From: Aquila chrysaetos chrysaetos
Taxonomy: Eukaryota > Chordata > Aves > Accipitriformes > Accipitridae
Length of the DNA: 64,000 bases
Direction: 5' to 3'
Assembly: GCF_900496995.4 (NCBI RefSeq)
Contig: NC_044010.1
Location: 992,001-1,056,000 of the forward strand
Part shown: positions 36,551 to 49,700 of the stretch, in pieces
Layout of the letters: each line of letters opens with the position of its first letter
How positions within the stretch are numbered: the stretch's first letter is position 1
Made by a program: the position numbers and the translations under genes
Notes under the pieces: model-generated
What the model saw: the letters and a program-made list of their open reading frames with translations, nothing else
Databases searched by the model: none
Told to the model about the DNA's origin: nothing

Positions 36551-39500
36551 GTAAGTTCATCCTCGCAGCCCGGGCTCGGGGGGGGGGACACACGGGGTGG
36601 GGATGGGGCTGCAGGGGCGAGGGGCAGGGAGGGATGCGCGCCCGTCTCCAAGTCGCCTCTCCCCGTCTCCTTCCCTGTGTCCTTTCTCCCCCTTTTCCTT
36701 TCCCCTCTCCCCATCTAGGTGCTCTGTCTCCTTCCAGCCGGCCGTCTCCTTCCTCCCCCCGCCGCCTTCTCCTCCTCCCCTTTCAGTCTGGGGCAGGGGA
36801 CGCCCGAGGGGCTGGGAGGGAGGGGGCACAGCCGAGGCATCGCTGCCTCTCGCCCTCCAGCTCTGGGCTCCATCACAGACCTGTTGTGCTGGAGCACTGG
36901 AGCCTGCGCTGAGGAAGGCGACTTCAGCCAAATTGGCGCAGCTGGAGAAAGGGAACGGAGGGGTCAATCCCTCCTCCTGCCTGGCCAAGGGTGCACCATG
37001 CCGGAGAGAGCAATTCGGACGTGGGGACTCAGCACCTGAAGCACTCGGATGCCCGGGAACAGTAGGAAACTGGGAGGCAGAAGATTGGCAGACTCACGAC
37101 ATGTATTGCAGGCAGGCACTAGATGGCAGGGGACCGGCATCCTAGAGTGCTGCTTGGAATGGGGCCACACTCACAGTTCCCAAATGCGGGGAGACTTAAG
37201 CTCAGAGGACCACCGAGGGGCTTCACACGCCCATTCCCTAGCTACCGAAATGTCCAAATGCACCATCACCCTTCCAGCCCCGGATTCCGCCCCAGCCTAG
37301 GATCCCTATACCCAGCCCGTAAGCGCTCGCCCTGGCACAGGAATTCCCACCGGCACTCACCGACCGCTGCAGGACCCGCACTGACACAGGGCGAGCAGTG
37401 GCAGCCCCTCCGCGGTCCTGCCAGATCCTGCCAGGCGCTGCCACCAACCCTCTCAGGCTCAGACGCCGGGTAGAGCAGCCTGACGTGAGCCACCGCATTC
37501 AGACCGCCAGCCCCCAAATTCAGCCCGCTCCGCGAGCTGTCGCCCCCGGCCCCGCGCGCAGCGGGAACTCCTTCCCCAGACGGCCTTGGCATCTCCCACC
37601 CCGGCGTACCAGCATTCGGATTCAGGCTCCCGGCTGCCGAAACTCCTCCGAGTGCAGCAGAATTACCTCCCCTGGGGCGGCTGCTCAGGGATTCCTCCCG
37701 TTCCCCGTCCCCACCCAGCCAGATACAGCAGGACATATATATAACCCCTTTTCGCCAGCACCAGGTTCATGCTTCCTGCTACCAAGCCAGTAATGACTGC
37801 ATCTCTGCCTCTTGGACCACGAACTCCGGGATGTCCATGGCCACTGAGAAAAATATAGGCGTGGGGCGCCTGGGGCACCAGGCAGTGTGTGTGGGGGGGG
37901 TCTCGCTGCCAGTGTCTGAACTCGCTCTGCTCAATGCTTGGAGATAGCTGCTGGGTTCCACGGTCCCAGATCACAGTCTCGTATCAGTAGCTGTCACCGT
38001 AGCCCTTGATGCTGGCTAGGAGTTAAAAAATGACAGCCAACCTGGCGTTCTTCCTCTGCGAGGAGGGCTGGGTCCTCCTCAGGTTTGTTTTGGTTTTTTT
38101 TAATCACTATTTCGAGTGGGATCGTTGCCGTGGGGGAGCTGGGCGAAGGAAGGATTTGCATGAAGCTCTCGGTGCTGCGGGGTTGCTAATGGCGAGCGTT
38201 ATTTCAGCCGGCAGTAAGTTTCATAATCTTGGCCCAGCTCCTGTGAATGTTCCGTTCCTCAGGGTCATGAGCCTCTTCCCCCTTCTTCCATCCCTTCCCC
38301 CCTCTCCCCAAACTGGTTGGCAATTTCATTGTTCCAGTGGAATATATCCGTCATGTGAGGTCATCGCTGCATAAGGAGAGGTGATTGATTGCTTAGGTCA
38401 CTGGGGCCTGTCCCATGCTGGGCTTTGAATGCTGGCTTGGAGACCTTGAACCGGACTCGGTGCTCAGAGGCGAGGCGATGTGGGGTGCAGAGGGGCACGG
38501 TGATGCATTCCCAGCAGCTTGAGTCGCCGAGCAAACAGACTGCTGCATTCTGAACTAGCTGGAGCGCTCTGAGAGCAGACGGCTTCATTCCTAGAGGCAC
38601 AGTATCACAGCAGTCAAGCTCGAGATGTTACAAAAATACAGATAGATCATCATCTGCCAGCCGAGCCAGACAGAATCGGGTGCAACTCTTTTCCCATCCC
38701 CGGATGGAAGGAGACTCTACCCGCTTCCCACTAACACGGCTTGTATGTGCTCGGCTTCATCCAATTGCTCTTCAGTCAGAGCTGATCTCAGCCAGGCATT
38801 GAGAAAGCTGTGAGATTCTCAAATTTTAAGGCCAGAGGGACCATTTTGATCATCGAGTCTGACCTACAGCAGAGCACAGGCCAGAGAATTTCACCAATTT
38901 CATTTCCTGCGTCAAGCCCATAACTTCTGATTGAACCGTAGCGTCTCTTTTAGAAATACAGCCACGCGGAGGCTCCAGGCAGTAGGGAATACACCACCTG
39001 CCTAGGTGAATTGTGCTGGTGTGTGACCCTCTTTATTAATAGTATTGTTCCTCATTTGAATTTGTCAAACTTCAGCATTTTCTAACAGAAGGTTACAGAT
39101 TGCATTTGATGGGAGGGAGCTACAGCACGGGTATTGCCTGCGCACGGCTGGCACCTTGGCCCTTTTATTCCTGTGATGGCTTTTATATTTGGATAGGATT
39201 TATCTTTGGGACCACGGTGTACGTGAATCCCGGACACGGAGAAGGAGTTATTGGCAGCGAATCCTAGGGCTTCCCCGGGGCGCAGTAGCATCTGAACTCT
39301 GGAGCTCAGGGTGTCACATTCAGCGTTTAGTCTGTGCTCCCTGCTCAGAGCAGGAGTGCCAGCAGGCTTTGCTCCTAGCCATTAGTTAGGATGTAAATTC
39401 CCAGCCCCCTTGGTGAACTGGGATACATGCTCTGGGGCACGGCTACCGAGATCTGATCTCTCACGTCCCAGCAGCAGCGGTGGGTCCGTGCTGCAGGAGA

Positions 39501-42500
39501 CTTACAAAGAGGAAGGAAGCACAGCTGGGTCCCTGACGCTGGGGAACAGCAGCAGGATTCGTGCTTCCATCCGGCAAATGCAATGAGAGCAGCTCCTAAT
39601 ACATTAGCCCCAGGGATCTCGGGTCTGGACCAGTAGTGGGGTCCATATGCAGTAGCAAAGAGCAGTGTAATTCTTACTCACAGCTTTCAAGCACCAAGAT
39701 TCACAAACTGAGCTCAGTGAAGTGCCCTGGGGAAATAGCTTTGTCATTCACACTCTGTCATCTGTGCATCACAGGACTGGAACGCTGCGATGGAGGCTAT
39801 GTACCTAGAGTGAAAATACACAGGTCCATCTTTGGACCCTGGGAGTAGCCCTGTCCGTTTTTATCACAATTAGACCTGGAAGGCAGATCTGAAAGCGAGA
39901 GCCACGCCATGTGGTACTGGTGCAGAAATCCAGTCTCTCTGCTCTGGCACGCAAAGGCCTCTTGGATGGTGCAAGCTGCGTGGATACTGGGATTTGTACG
40001 TCCAGGTAGTAAGAGCATTGGCGTCCCCTCCTCCTCCTCTCTGAAGATCTTCCAGTTTATTCAGCATCCGCGCCGGGAGCTGCATACAGAGCTGAACGAA
40101 GGGCATTTGTTACACTTGCCCTCCAACGCAGCAGGGTCTGTGCCCGGGACACTATCCCCGCTGCCGGTGGCTAACCGCAGAGTGCCGCAGGCACGCTTTA
40201 TCTGCCGCTTTGTCAAGAAGCCACAGGGACCTCCAATGCTCTGTTTTGAACATGAGCGCTCCATGCGCAGTAGAGTCCAGCCCTCACCGGGTGGCATTTC
40301 CATCCCAAGCCTTCCTTTGCTCTCACGGCATTCATGCTATGGGAGGCACCTCTGTGCTCCTCCCGGCTCCTCCGCAGCCATGCCTGGGTGTGCTAGGGCA
40401 GGACACGCTCTCAGGCTCCGGCCACGATACGATGAGCAAACCAGAAGGTGTTGACTGAGACCAACCGACGTTGCCTCATTCCTGCGCTCACCTGGAGCCA
40501 CCTTTAGGGCTCTTCACCGTTGGCAGCAGGACCTGTGCACAACAGTGTCTCAGGTCTGAGGCTTACACCCGATGTCCGGGCTGTCGCTCCCGCAGCATGA
40601 TGTGTACACGAAGAGGCCAGTGCTGGGGCTCACTCCTTCCCCTCAGCTCCAGCTACAGCTATTTTCTGCTCCATAGGGCTGAAATTCAGACTACCGGGTG
40701 TGAAAGCAATTCAGGATTTGGCTCTGTAGGGTTTCTTATTCCCAGGCTTTAGACCCTGGGAATCCATGGTCTGGGGTGCAGTTACCGGAGCTCACAATCT
40801 CAGCCGAGAACTCCGCTGTAAGACATCCCAACAAGTGAGAAGAGCGCAGCGAGCTGGGTGACCCCGCACACGGTGCACCCGCATCCAGGCACGTTTCTGC
40901 CAGTAGAGCCACCTGTGTTAGGAGGAGTGCTAGCGGTTACACGCGCACCCCTAACGTACCACGCTCCCCCACCAAACTGGAGGCACCGAGGTCGACCTGC
41001 GCCTGGAGAAGATGTCCACTCCTGGCACAGCACCGTCCAGATCCACATCTCCCGCTGCCTGATGCAAAACGGCCCGCAGAACCCGAAGACCAGAGCTGTA
41101 ACTGAGACTGCTGTGCCACAGGCTCTTCACCCCAGGGATCTACTGTCCTGTGGGGAGTCCCAGGCATGGCCCCAGGCACTCCAGGCCACCTTGAAACCAC
41201 CCAGGCAGTTTGCGTGCCCTCTAGCCCGGGGGCTCACACGAGGAGGTCCCCGACGCTTGGAATTCCCTCCCTTTCCAAAGTCCAAAAGAAATTCTGTCAC
41301 GGATTTGTGTTGCCAGACATGATCTTCCGCGGCATCGTGATCGTAATCCAGATGGCCGAGATCTCGCCAGCCTCTGGTTTCGGAAGAAACTTGCTCCGTT
41401 CTGCTGCTTCTCTGCAGAGCTGCATTTTAATACTGAGTCCCCTCCGAGGCTTAGAGGTTCAGGAGCAAAGTACAAAGAAATGCTGAGAATAGCTACTCTT
41501 TTCTCCTCATCTTCATCTCAGGATCCCTCCAGAGACTGATCTTGCCCCGGAGGGAAGGGCAGGGCACTAGCCGACAATTCCTTTTTTTCTGTGAACTTTG
41601 TTTAAATATTTAACAGAAGGAAACTAAAAATATCCCCAGTTAATGCAGCAGGAGCTAGACAGCTACTCACTCTTGGGTGCCCTTCCTCCCAGCCCCTCTC
41701 CTCAGGTGTTCATCAGGGCCGTGAGTCCCCTTCCCACAGCAAGCACCGGGCTTTTCCCTCAGCAAGAGGAAGCCTCCCGTTCCGGAGGGGCTGCAGTTTT
41801 GGCTCAGGGCATGGAGGGAGCAGGAGGGGATGGCAGTAACCCCTTGGGAGCAACGCAGCTGGCTCAGGGCTGGAGGTGCAGGGATGGCCTCAGAGTTGAC
41901 TCCCTCGGCCAAACGTCCCCGTTTCTCCACGCCGGCGGCCGCGGAAGGGCGTGACCGCGGGCTGTCGGCATTCACGCTTTCCCCTTCGCGACGAAGGAGC
42001 GAGCCGAGCATCCCGAATGATTTTTTTTTTTTTTTCGTGCGTGTGCGTGCGTGCGGTCTTTGTTGCGGAGAGGATCCCGGGTCAGGCACAGAACGGCTCG
42101 CCGGGGAAGGGCCGGCACCGCGCTGTGCCCAGCCAAGGGAAGGGACAGACGGCATGAAGGGCGGCCGTGCTGCCGCTGGGCTGATGCCAGAGGGGGTGTG
42201 CGGCCGGTGCAGAAATCCAGCTGGAGGGACCAGCCCTTACTCCGTGTTACCGCTGCTGCCTAGTGCTGCTCGGCCGCGGGAGGTGGGAGAGAAAGGGGAG
42301 GAATAGGGGGGGGAGGGAGGGACGGGACAGCGCAGAGGACACTAGGACAAGGAGTGTGGGAAGGTATATTCCGTGTTAGCTAAGAGGAACGTAAACACTA
42401 AATATTTGATAGGCATATTTTTTCTCCTAAATTCTTTAGTAAGGCTGGACTTTTCTCGCTGATTCACTCTCTCTTTCTCGGTCTTCTTGGTTTATCACTC

Positions 42501-42984
42501 TCGTGCTTCCCCTCTCTCTCCCTCACTCTGGCACACAATGAAGAGGCTCTTCTTTAATAAATGGATTACACGCTCTACACTATAAATAAACACAGGAATT
42601 AAGATTCCAACTTGTTCCTGCGATAAGCAAACAAAGATGCCGAATCCCCCTCCTCGGCCCTCAGACGGGAGAGTCCCCGGGGAAGCTGCGCATGTGCCTC
42701 CGCACGTGTGCTCCGGAGATTGCTCCTTGCTTTCGCGTGCGTATGCTAACGCGCGTGTTTCTGCGCGGCGTTGGGGTCGGGGGGGACGGCGCACCTCCGC
42801 GCAGGAGAGCACGCAGGCGTGGGGAGCGCGAGAGCGGGAGCGGGTGCCCGCGTGGGTGCACGGGCGGCCCGTTGCCCTCCCCGCCGGCGCCGGGGGCTCG
42901 CCGCGGTGGCACCCGCTGCCTCCAGGGAGAGAGCGGTCGCCGCTGGGCGCGGGGACGCTAACACCTCTCCCTTTTGGTTCCCAG
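36551..42984 (+). other. PIANP: Inferred PIANP first intron
   Basis: A 6.4-kb span between the 5' exon donor and the acceptor TTTTGGTTCCCAG. It contains an ancient reversed CR1 piece (38817-39085). A segment at 38390-38640 resembles an old interspersed repeat (CTTGAACCGGACTCGGTGCTC, GCTGCATTCTGAACTAGCTGG). A T-run lies at 42020-42035. No other gene is recognised. Confidence 0.45.
38390..39085 (-). mobile_element. Ancient LINE/CR1-type fragments, reverse orientation
   Basis: 38817-39085 shows the old CR1 3' pattern on the plus strand: GGCCAGAGGGACCATTTTGA TCATC, GAGAATTTCACCAATTTCAT, then TTTGAATTTGTCAAACTTCAGC. 38390-38640 looks like another old amniote repeat. Family naming is from memory and limits are approximate. 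Confidence 0.5.
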
Positions 42985-43053
42985 TGAAGAAGATGAGACA
43001 GGATCCTCGCTGAGCAAAGACGCTGTTGCATCTGAGATGGAGCCCGGTGCCTG
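42985..43053 (+). other. PIANP: PIANP second exon (5'UTR and first codons)
   Basis: Acceptor TTTTGGTTCCCAG, donor GCCTG/gtaggt. It contains a short upstream ORF (ATGAGACAGGATCCTCGCTGA, at 42993 onward) and the likely initiator ATG at 43037 (GAGATGG context). Confidence 0.6.
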
Positions 43054-44596
43054 GTAGGTTCGCAGCTTCCCACGTTCGCCGGCGACGCGGGAGGATGACG
43101 GGAGCGCGGGTGGCGGGCTGCTCCGGGCTTGGGCTTTCGACAGGAGGGACGTGTCAGATAAGGCTTTCTTCTTTCTCCCCCCCGACCCCGGTCCCGCAGC
43201 AGGATGCCTCCGCTCGTCTCCCGCATCCACTCCCTGCAGCTGTGGCACCTCCTCCTCCTGGTCTCGGCCGTCCCTCCTCCTGGCGTCTGGTCTCTTCGCT
43301 CTCGGGGCCCGGCGGCCGCTCGGCCTCTTTGCACCCGTCGGAGCCCCTCGGCCCCGCGACCCATTTGCATCTGGGACAGGACCTCGCTGCCGGAGAGGGA
43401 TTCTCGCTTCGCCCTGCCGCGCCAGCGGGCCCCGGCACCCCGGGGGGGAGAGCTGCGGCACGTCGTGCGGCTGAGGCGCCAGGCGGCGGGGGCCCGTCCC
43501 GCCACCCCCTCCGGATTCGAGGACGGCATGCCCTCCTCCCAGTACCCCTGGGCCATCGTGTGGGGCCCCACGGTGTCGGATGAGGACGGAGGGGACGCCA
43601 ACTCGGCCAACCCAGGCTTCCCGCCGCTGGGTTACACCTTCGTCTCGCCCCACGGCATGGCGACGGCGCAGCCCAACTCCCACTCGCTCCTGCACAACGC
43701 GGGGCTCAACCTGCGCGAGACCCCGGCCACCCTGCGGCCCTTCTTGTTTGGGCCCCGGGGGGAAGGTAGATCTGCCCTCCGCTCCTTTCGCGCCCCTCCC
43801 CGTCCCCGCAGGAGCAGCTCCTTCTGCAAAATTCACGAGGTTCTCCAGCGGGAACCTCCCTTTGCACTGCTGCCCGCCGGGGACCGGTGGGGGTGGCCAT
43901 CACACGCAACCCCCCCCCCCCCCCCCCGCCTCCTCTGTCTCGCAGGTGTGGACCCCCAGCTGTACGTCACCATCACCATCTCCATCATCATTGTCCTGGT
44001 CGCCACGGGGATCATATTCAAGTTCTGGTGAGTGGGATTTGGGCCGACGGAGGCTGTCACCGGGCGGGTGGGTGGGCGGGAGGACTGCGGGCTTGGGACC
44101 CGTTTGTCCCAAGGGTGCGGGTCCGGTGCCGCAAGCGGGGTCCCACAAAACCTTCTGTCATGGAGGGCCAGGGCTTGTCTGAGGGGGCACGTCCTACCTC
44201 GCCCCTTGTCTCTCTCCGAAGCTGGGACCGCAACCAGAAACGCCGGCGTCACTCGGGGCAGCAGAGCGGCGGGAGGCAGCAGGAGAGCCAGCAGCCCCTC
44301 GCGGACCTCTCCCCCACCACCGTCAGCATCTTGGGACCCTACAGCGACTCCCTGGCCCCCACGCCCGAGGCGGAGGAGTCCAGGCAGGGCCAGGAGGGCT
44401 TGGAGAAACTGGGGGGCCACGGGAAGAGCACGGCCTTCCAACTCAACCGGTGAGTGGCCGGGGAGGGAGGCGGTGGCGGGGGACCGGGGGGACAGGCAGG
44501 GGCGAAGGCTCCGGTCGGTGGGACAGCGTAGGCGCCCGTCGCTAATTGATTTTCCAATTCCTTTTTCCTCCCAGAATCCCACTGGTGAACCTGTGA
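43037..44596 (+). CDS. PIANP: PIANP, PILR-alpha-associated neural protein (304 aa)
   Basis: Exons: 43037-43053, 43200-43765, 43946-44027, 44222-44449, 44575-44596, total 915 nt. The family is clear from QYPWAIVWGPTVS (about residues 120-132), DANSANPGF, ETPATLRPFLFG, the single membrane span VTITISIIIVLVATGIIFKF (202-221), the cytoplasmic WDRNQKRRRHSGQQ, ESQQPLADLSP, and the C-terminus AFQLNRIPLVNL. A hydrophobic stretch WHLLLLVSAV (21-30) is the signal peptide. RLRRQ (96-100) looks like a proprotein-convertase site. In mammals PIANP is a sialylated type I membrane protein of neurons that binds the immune receptor PILR-alpha. I chose the ATG at 43037 because the frame ME...RMPP lines up with the mammalian MESRM start. 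A start at 43204 would still keep a signal peptide. The extracellular part is more Arg/Pro-rich than in mammals. Confidence 0.93.
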
Positions 44597-46596
44597 CGCT
44601 CACGGAAGAAGCAGAGCTGGCTCCCCCCCCACCCTCCCGTCACAGCCGGCGAGCGCAGACTCCCGCCGCCTCTGCTACCCCAGGAAAAAAAAAAAACGAC
44701 CTCCTTGTGCCACGGCCCGCCACCACCATTATTAATTAACTCCGCCAGGACGTGCCTGGGCAAAAGGACGAGCCGGGCCTCCTTAGTGTCCTGCTGGGGG
44801 AAGGTTGGGGACCCCCCCCCCGCCCACGCAGGACAGGGTGATGAGAGAGCGGGGTGGTGGGAGGGAAGACAGCTGGTGGTGGCGTGAAATTTTGGCCTCC
44901 CCGGCCCCTCTCCTAGCACACACACACACACACACACGCTTGGATCTCCGTGACTCTCTCACCGGTGCATGCCTGACGTCGGGGGTAGGCGAGGTGGAAA
45001 GGCGTACCCCTGTCCCCGTGGGCCCTGACCCCTCTGTGTGTCCCCTCCCCACACGTCGTGCGCTTTGAAGTGAACGTCTGGAGTTCGGCGGCCGCGGGGT
45101 TGCCTGCCGGGGCTCGGTCTCCCCTGAGCCGCGACTCGGGTGGTGGCAGGTTCTTCTGCTCCCGAGGCCTTGGCCCTCCCGAGGGTCCCAAGGGTGGGCG
45201 AAGGTTGGGCAGAAGAGGCTCACACAGCACCTGGGCCCCCCCCCAGCAACCCATGTCCTTGAAGGAAACATTACCTCGCCCCTAGATGGAAGATACTCCC
45301 ATCTTTCCGTTTTTCTTTCTGCCTAACACTCCTCTGTTTTTTTTCTCTTCAGCTTGTATCTTTCTTCATCTCTCCGTCCTCAGTTTTTTTTCTCTCAGTT
45401 CCTCCCCCTGCCACTTCTCTTGCCAGTTAAAATTGGAAAAGGTTCCTTTAGCTTTCCAAATGTTTTGATCTCTTGGAAGCCTCCTCGCTGTCCCCCTCCT
45501 CTCCCTCAGCCTCCTTCAGCAAGGTTTCTCTGAAGAGCATCGGTCTATGGTGATGTTCTTCAGAAAACCTGAGGCGAAGCCCTCTGCCCATCGCGTTATT
45601 TAGCAAGCGTCCTGTTGCGGTACTGCCGAAGCAGCTAAAGCATGGCATGCAGATTTAGCTGGGCACGAGGAACTTGAGTTTTGCCAGGCTGAGGTAGGGA
45701 ACTGCTTTCAGACACTCACGCTATGGGCAACAAGCAGCAGACGTGACTCTCTGTGCCTGGGATGACAAAGAGCAATTTGGAGTTGACCTTGGGAGCATTG
45801 GGAGGGTTGCCCTGTGCTGCTGGTAGGTCTCTCCTGGAACACGAGGTGACTGGAGACCCACGAGGCAATGCTCACCAAGAGCATGGGAGAGGGGATATCT
45901 GGGGTGCCAACCTTCGTAAGTGTACTGTCCCAGCTGGTGGGGGACCGAAACCAATGGCACAGGTATCGGTGCAAACCGGTTGCCTGAGCATGTACTTCGG
46001 GGCTGTGGTGGTCTGTAGGGCAGGCAGCCACGCTGACAGTTGCTTGCGTGGGCACGATCGGTGCGTCTCAAGCTCTTCCTGTGCGTGGACCCATGGGTGT
46101 CACTTTGAGGAAGTGTGAAATGGCAAATTTCAGCTCAATGACAATAGTTGCTCTCCCTTGGCTTTTGTGGACACCTTCAAAGTAATTCACAGACCCCACG
46201 TTGACAGCCACTGAGCTGAAATGATGCAGATTTAGGTAAGGTTGCCCCTATACTGTACAAACACCTTCAGCTGCTGGACTGATGTGGCCGGAGAAGGGAA
46301 ACTCGCCCACAATTAGAAGGCCCTAATGCACCATACAAGGTCTCTGACAAAAGTTGTCTTGGAGAAAAGGAAATGGCCCTTTCATCCTTTATCTCTGCAG
46401 TAAAAGCCTATTCTTTATAGGACAAAGCACAGAGTATTTCATAAGAGGCCTGGTTCTGCCCATTTACCTAGCTGAACTATTAGGTGATCTCGGGTCCCAT
46501 CTGACTCACCGTGAAGGACATTTAAATGAGAGTGTAAATTGCAATAAGCTTTGCAAAAAACAGTAGAGATTTGGAGAAAATGACAGGTCAAATAAA
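44597..46596 (+). other. PIANP: PIANP 3' flank / possible 3'UTR
   Basis: Includes a (CA)n tract at 44918-44938 and a T/C-rich plus strand at 45300-45500. The first canonical AATAAA in sense is at 46591-46596, which would give a 2-kb 3'UTR. A non-canonical earlier site is equally possible. Confidence 0.3.
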
Positions 46597-46619
46597 ATTA
46601 CTGGCTTATTAAAAGCACA

Positions 46620-46740
46620 GAATGGCTGAAAGATGTAGCTGGAAAAGGACTCTGGAGGTCTCTAGTCTAAGCACAGGTTGAGTCTCCGCTTACAGCAGGG
46701 GATATTATTGCTTTATCCTAGATCGATCCCTTACCGAGCC
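46620..46740 (-). mobile_element. CR1 3' fragment, reverse orientation
   Basis: The plus strand reads GCTGGAAAAGGACTCTGGAGGTCTCTAGTCTAAGCAC, the reversed CR1 3' end pattern, followed by old CR1-like sequence. Confidence 0.6.
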
Positions 46741-49700
46741 TTTTCCTTACTCAGGCTCCGTTCAAGGCTTTGGTGGACAGTCAAGCTGCGGATGGACAGG
46801 ACGGAGAAGGGGGCAGATGGCTGTTCCTGCCCCGCTCCCACGGCCCCCTCCAACCGAGGGCAGCTCGGGGCCGGTCCCCCGCTCGCTGGCACGTCAGCGC
46901 TGGGGGAGGCCATCTGCACGCAGTCGGCAAGAGGCTGCGCGGCTTATTGCTGGCAGTTTACGATATAATGCCTTCAACCGGTTTAAGTAATTTTCCAGAC
47001 CGGATTAATTAGATTGCTCTTTGATCAATAGCGCTTGTTGAAACAAGGCTAGGGTTTAGACTCCACTACTTCAAGGGCTGTCCTTGGACTTTCCCTTTCC
47101 ACATGCCTCGTGGAGAGAAGGTCTGTAAGAAGGTGGCAGGGCACCACGGGAGGCGTATGATGCAGGGAAGCCCTGCGCTCTGCTGGCCAGGCTTTTGTAA
47201 ACTCTACAAACAAATCAAACTGCGTTGTTTTTTTTTTCCTCCTTTAACGTGTCTCCGGTTTTGTTAAAAGTATCTCCAGGGAACGAGGCCTTTCACAGGT
47301 GCTGTGGTAAGGGGGAAGCTGGGGAATGCAGCTGAGAAAACTCTTACAGTGACAGAAGCTTGGATATGCTGAACATCTTTTCCAAGACCAATTTTTCTAG
47401 CCAAATACGTTTCTATGACAGTCATTCACTCTCTCACACAAAACAGGTTAGATATGGGAAACAACTTCATTGTCCTGCCCAAACTTTCATTGCTACATTT
47501 TGTCCCTGGAACAAAACATTCAAAGCACGTGTGGACACATAAGCTTCTTCCAGTCAATAAATAATCCCACCGGATCTGTTTTCTCCATGGCTGGAGCCTT
47601 ATAAACCATCTTCCCCTACGCAGACTGGAGCCAGAGCGTGCCTGCAGTCTCTTCCCTGGCCCAGGCTAAGAGTCCGTGAGACGCACACACGGACGGATTG
47701 ACAGCACCGAGTACCAAGCCAGGGCAGAGGCCAGCACCTTCTCAGTCACGGCCCACCAGGTTTCCCTGTCTTCTAGGTGACTGGAGGAGAAAGATCTGGA
47801 TTCATTTTTTCCAGTGGAAATTTTATGGAAAGAAATGTGTGCGGGGAAAATGACTGACAATGTTCGTAGCCTTGGGCTGAGCCTGTTTCTGTGCCATTAA
47901 AAGGGAACGTCCAGGTGGGCTGGGTGGGTTGAAGGCACCGTGTCTGCGCTGAGCTCCTGGAGGTTCGTGGCTTTGTTAAGGCAAGGGTGGTCTCTCTGTG
48001 AGCGCATGGGAAGGTCTGGGGAGAACCTCTCCCCTCCGCCCTGTAGTGCTTCAGGGCAGGAACTGGAGTCTCCCTCTGCTCACCCGGCACAGTGGCACGA
48101 CTGTGCCAAGGCCAAATCCTGCTCGGGCTTCTCCATCTGGTCGGTTGCGACTGGTAGGCAGGGGCGCAGACCTCCGGTGTGTGCTTCCACAGCGCTCCTC
48201 CGGTCCAGTTTACGGGGACTCGCATCCAGCCAAGCATCCCACAGCTTCAGAGAGGGCTATCTACCTCTTCCTCAACGGCACCTAAGTGCCCTTGCAAATT
48301 TGGTCCCTTCATTCCCCACAAGCAAAAATGCTTGGAAAGGAGCGGTTTGTTCATTCCCCACAAGTTCTCAGACGCGATCGCCTTCAGACTGCTCTGAGTT
48401 AAACGGTGGCACAGCCTTAGAGCCGAGTCCTGCAGCACAAAAGCCCTGGGCCAAACTCCAGCTCCCCGATCGCAACCCCGCTGATGTCTCACTGTAGTCC
48501 TGGCCCTACCTTGGCAAGACCATAGAGGGGGGGCCCATTCCTTCACCGACTGCTGGCTCTCTACTCCTTTTTTCCTGTTGTTTTCCCTCTCCCACTGTTT
48601 TCCCGCTTCCCACTCCTGTCCTGTACCATGGTCTCCCTCCCAGTTATCTCTCCCCTCCTGCTGTTTCGCTCTCCCCACTCCTCTCTTGTTCTCCCTTTGC
48701 CACTCGGTCTCGTTCTGCCGCGGCTCCCATCCTCCCCTCCGTCCTCCCTCCTGCTTCCCCGCTCAGTCTCGCTCTTCTCCCTCCCCTGCCCTTGTGCGCT
48801 GTGATATATATTTTTGTAGGATTTATCTTCTCCTCGTGGTGAAATATTCAATTCTTGTGGGATGTTAGTTTCAACATTTTTAAATAAACCTTTGCAAAAT
48901 ACTGAAAGCAGAGCTCTTGCTGCCGTGGAAGAGGCCGTAACGGAGATGTCGGGGGGGGGACGACAGGGACTTCATCCCGGGCAGACCCCTGTGGCACAGG
49001 GTCTCAGACATCTGGCATCCCACAGCCTCCTCCGAGGGGGGGTAGACGGGGTGATTTGGCCCCACGTCCATCTTGCCTTGGTCTCCTTGCTGGCCAAAGA
49101 GGCCCTTTGACCCTCGCACATTTCCAGGGGAGGTGGCCCCTGATGGAGGAGACCTTGCACACCGCCTTCTCCACCCAGAGTGGCTCTTCTGCCTCTGGAG
49201 CTGCTGCCTCCCAGCCACACCATGGGGCTGCTTCTGGCACACCAGTTCGTGCTGGGAGCCAGGGTGGCCCGGAGAGGTGAGAGAAGCTGAGGGGAAGGGA
49301 GGGAGACAGAGCGATGCAGGCGCAGAAGCTTCCCTCACTCTGTTCCCCGCGGCTGCCTCCGCAATTTCTATTTACAGCCCTGCTGCCTCCCCTCCTGGCC
49401 ACAGTGCCGCTGCTGTTGCTGGTTTCCAGGGCTGCTCTGTAATTAAGCATCCTTGCCTCCTGCAACTCCCCCACTTCGCAAGCCCCGGTGGCGATCGGTG
49501 CTGGGGTGGGCGCGGAGGGGGTGCTGGAGACCAGCACCGGACACGGTGGCCACCCCAAAGGGCCGCTCCCCAGCAATGGGAGGACGATTGCTGGGTGCTG
49601 GGGACGGTCCCTGGCCTCTGCTGCCTCTGCCCGCTTGCTATCCGAGTCCGTCGGGCACCGGAGGTGTCCCTGATCTGTTGCTTTGCTGTCGGAGGAAGGA

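Noticed and set aside
35321-36912. 293- and 352-codon frames in the PIANP island
   Set aside because: Translations of G/C homopolymers, pentamer and AC repeats.
42495-43836. Minus-strand open frames of 371 and 292 codons opposite PIANP
   Set aside because: They lie antisense to the recognised PIANP exons in CpG-rich DNA; long frames are expected there by chance and show no family resemblance.
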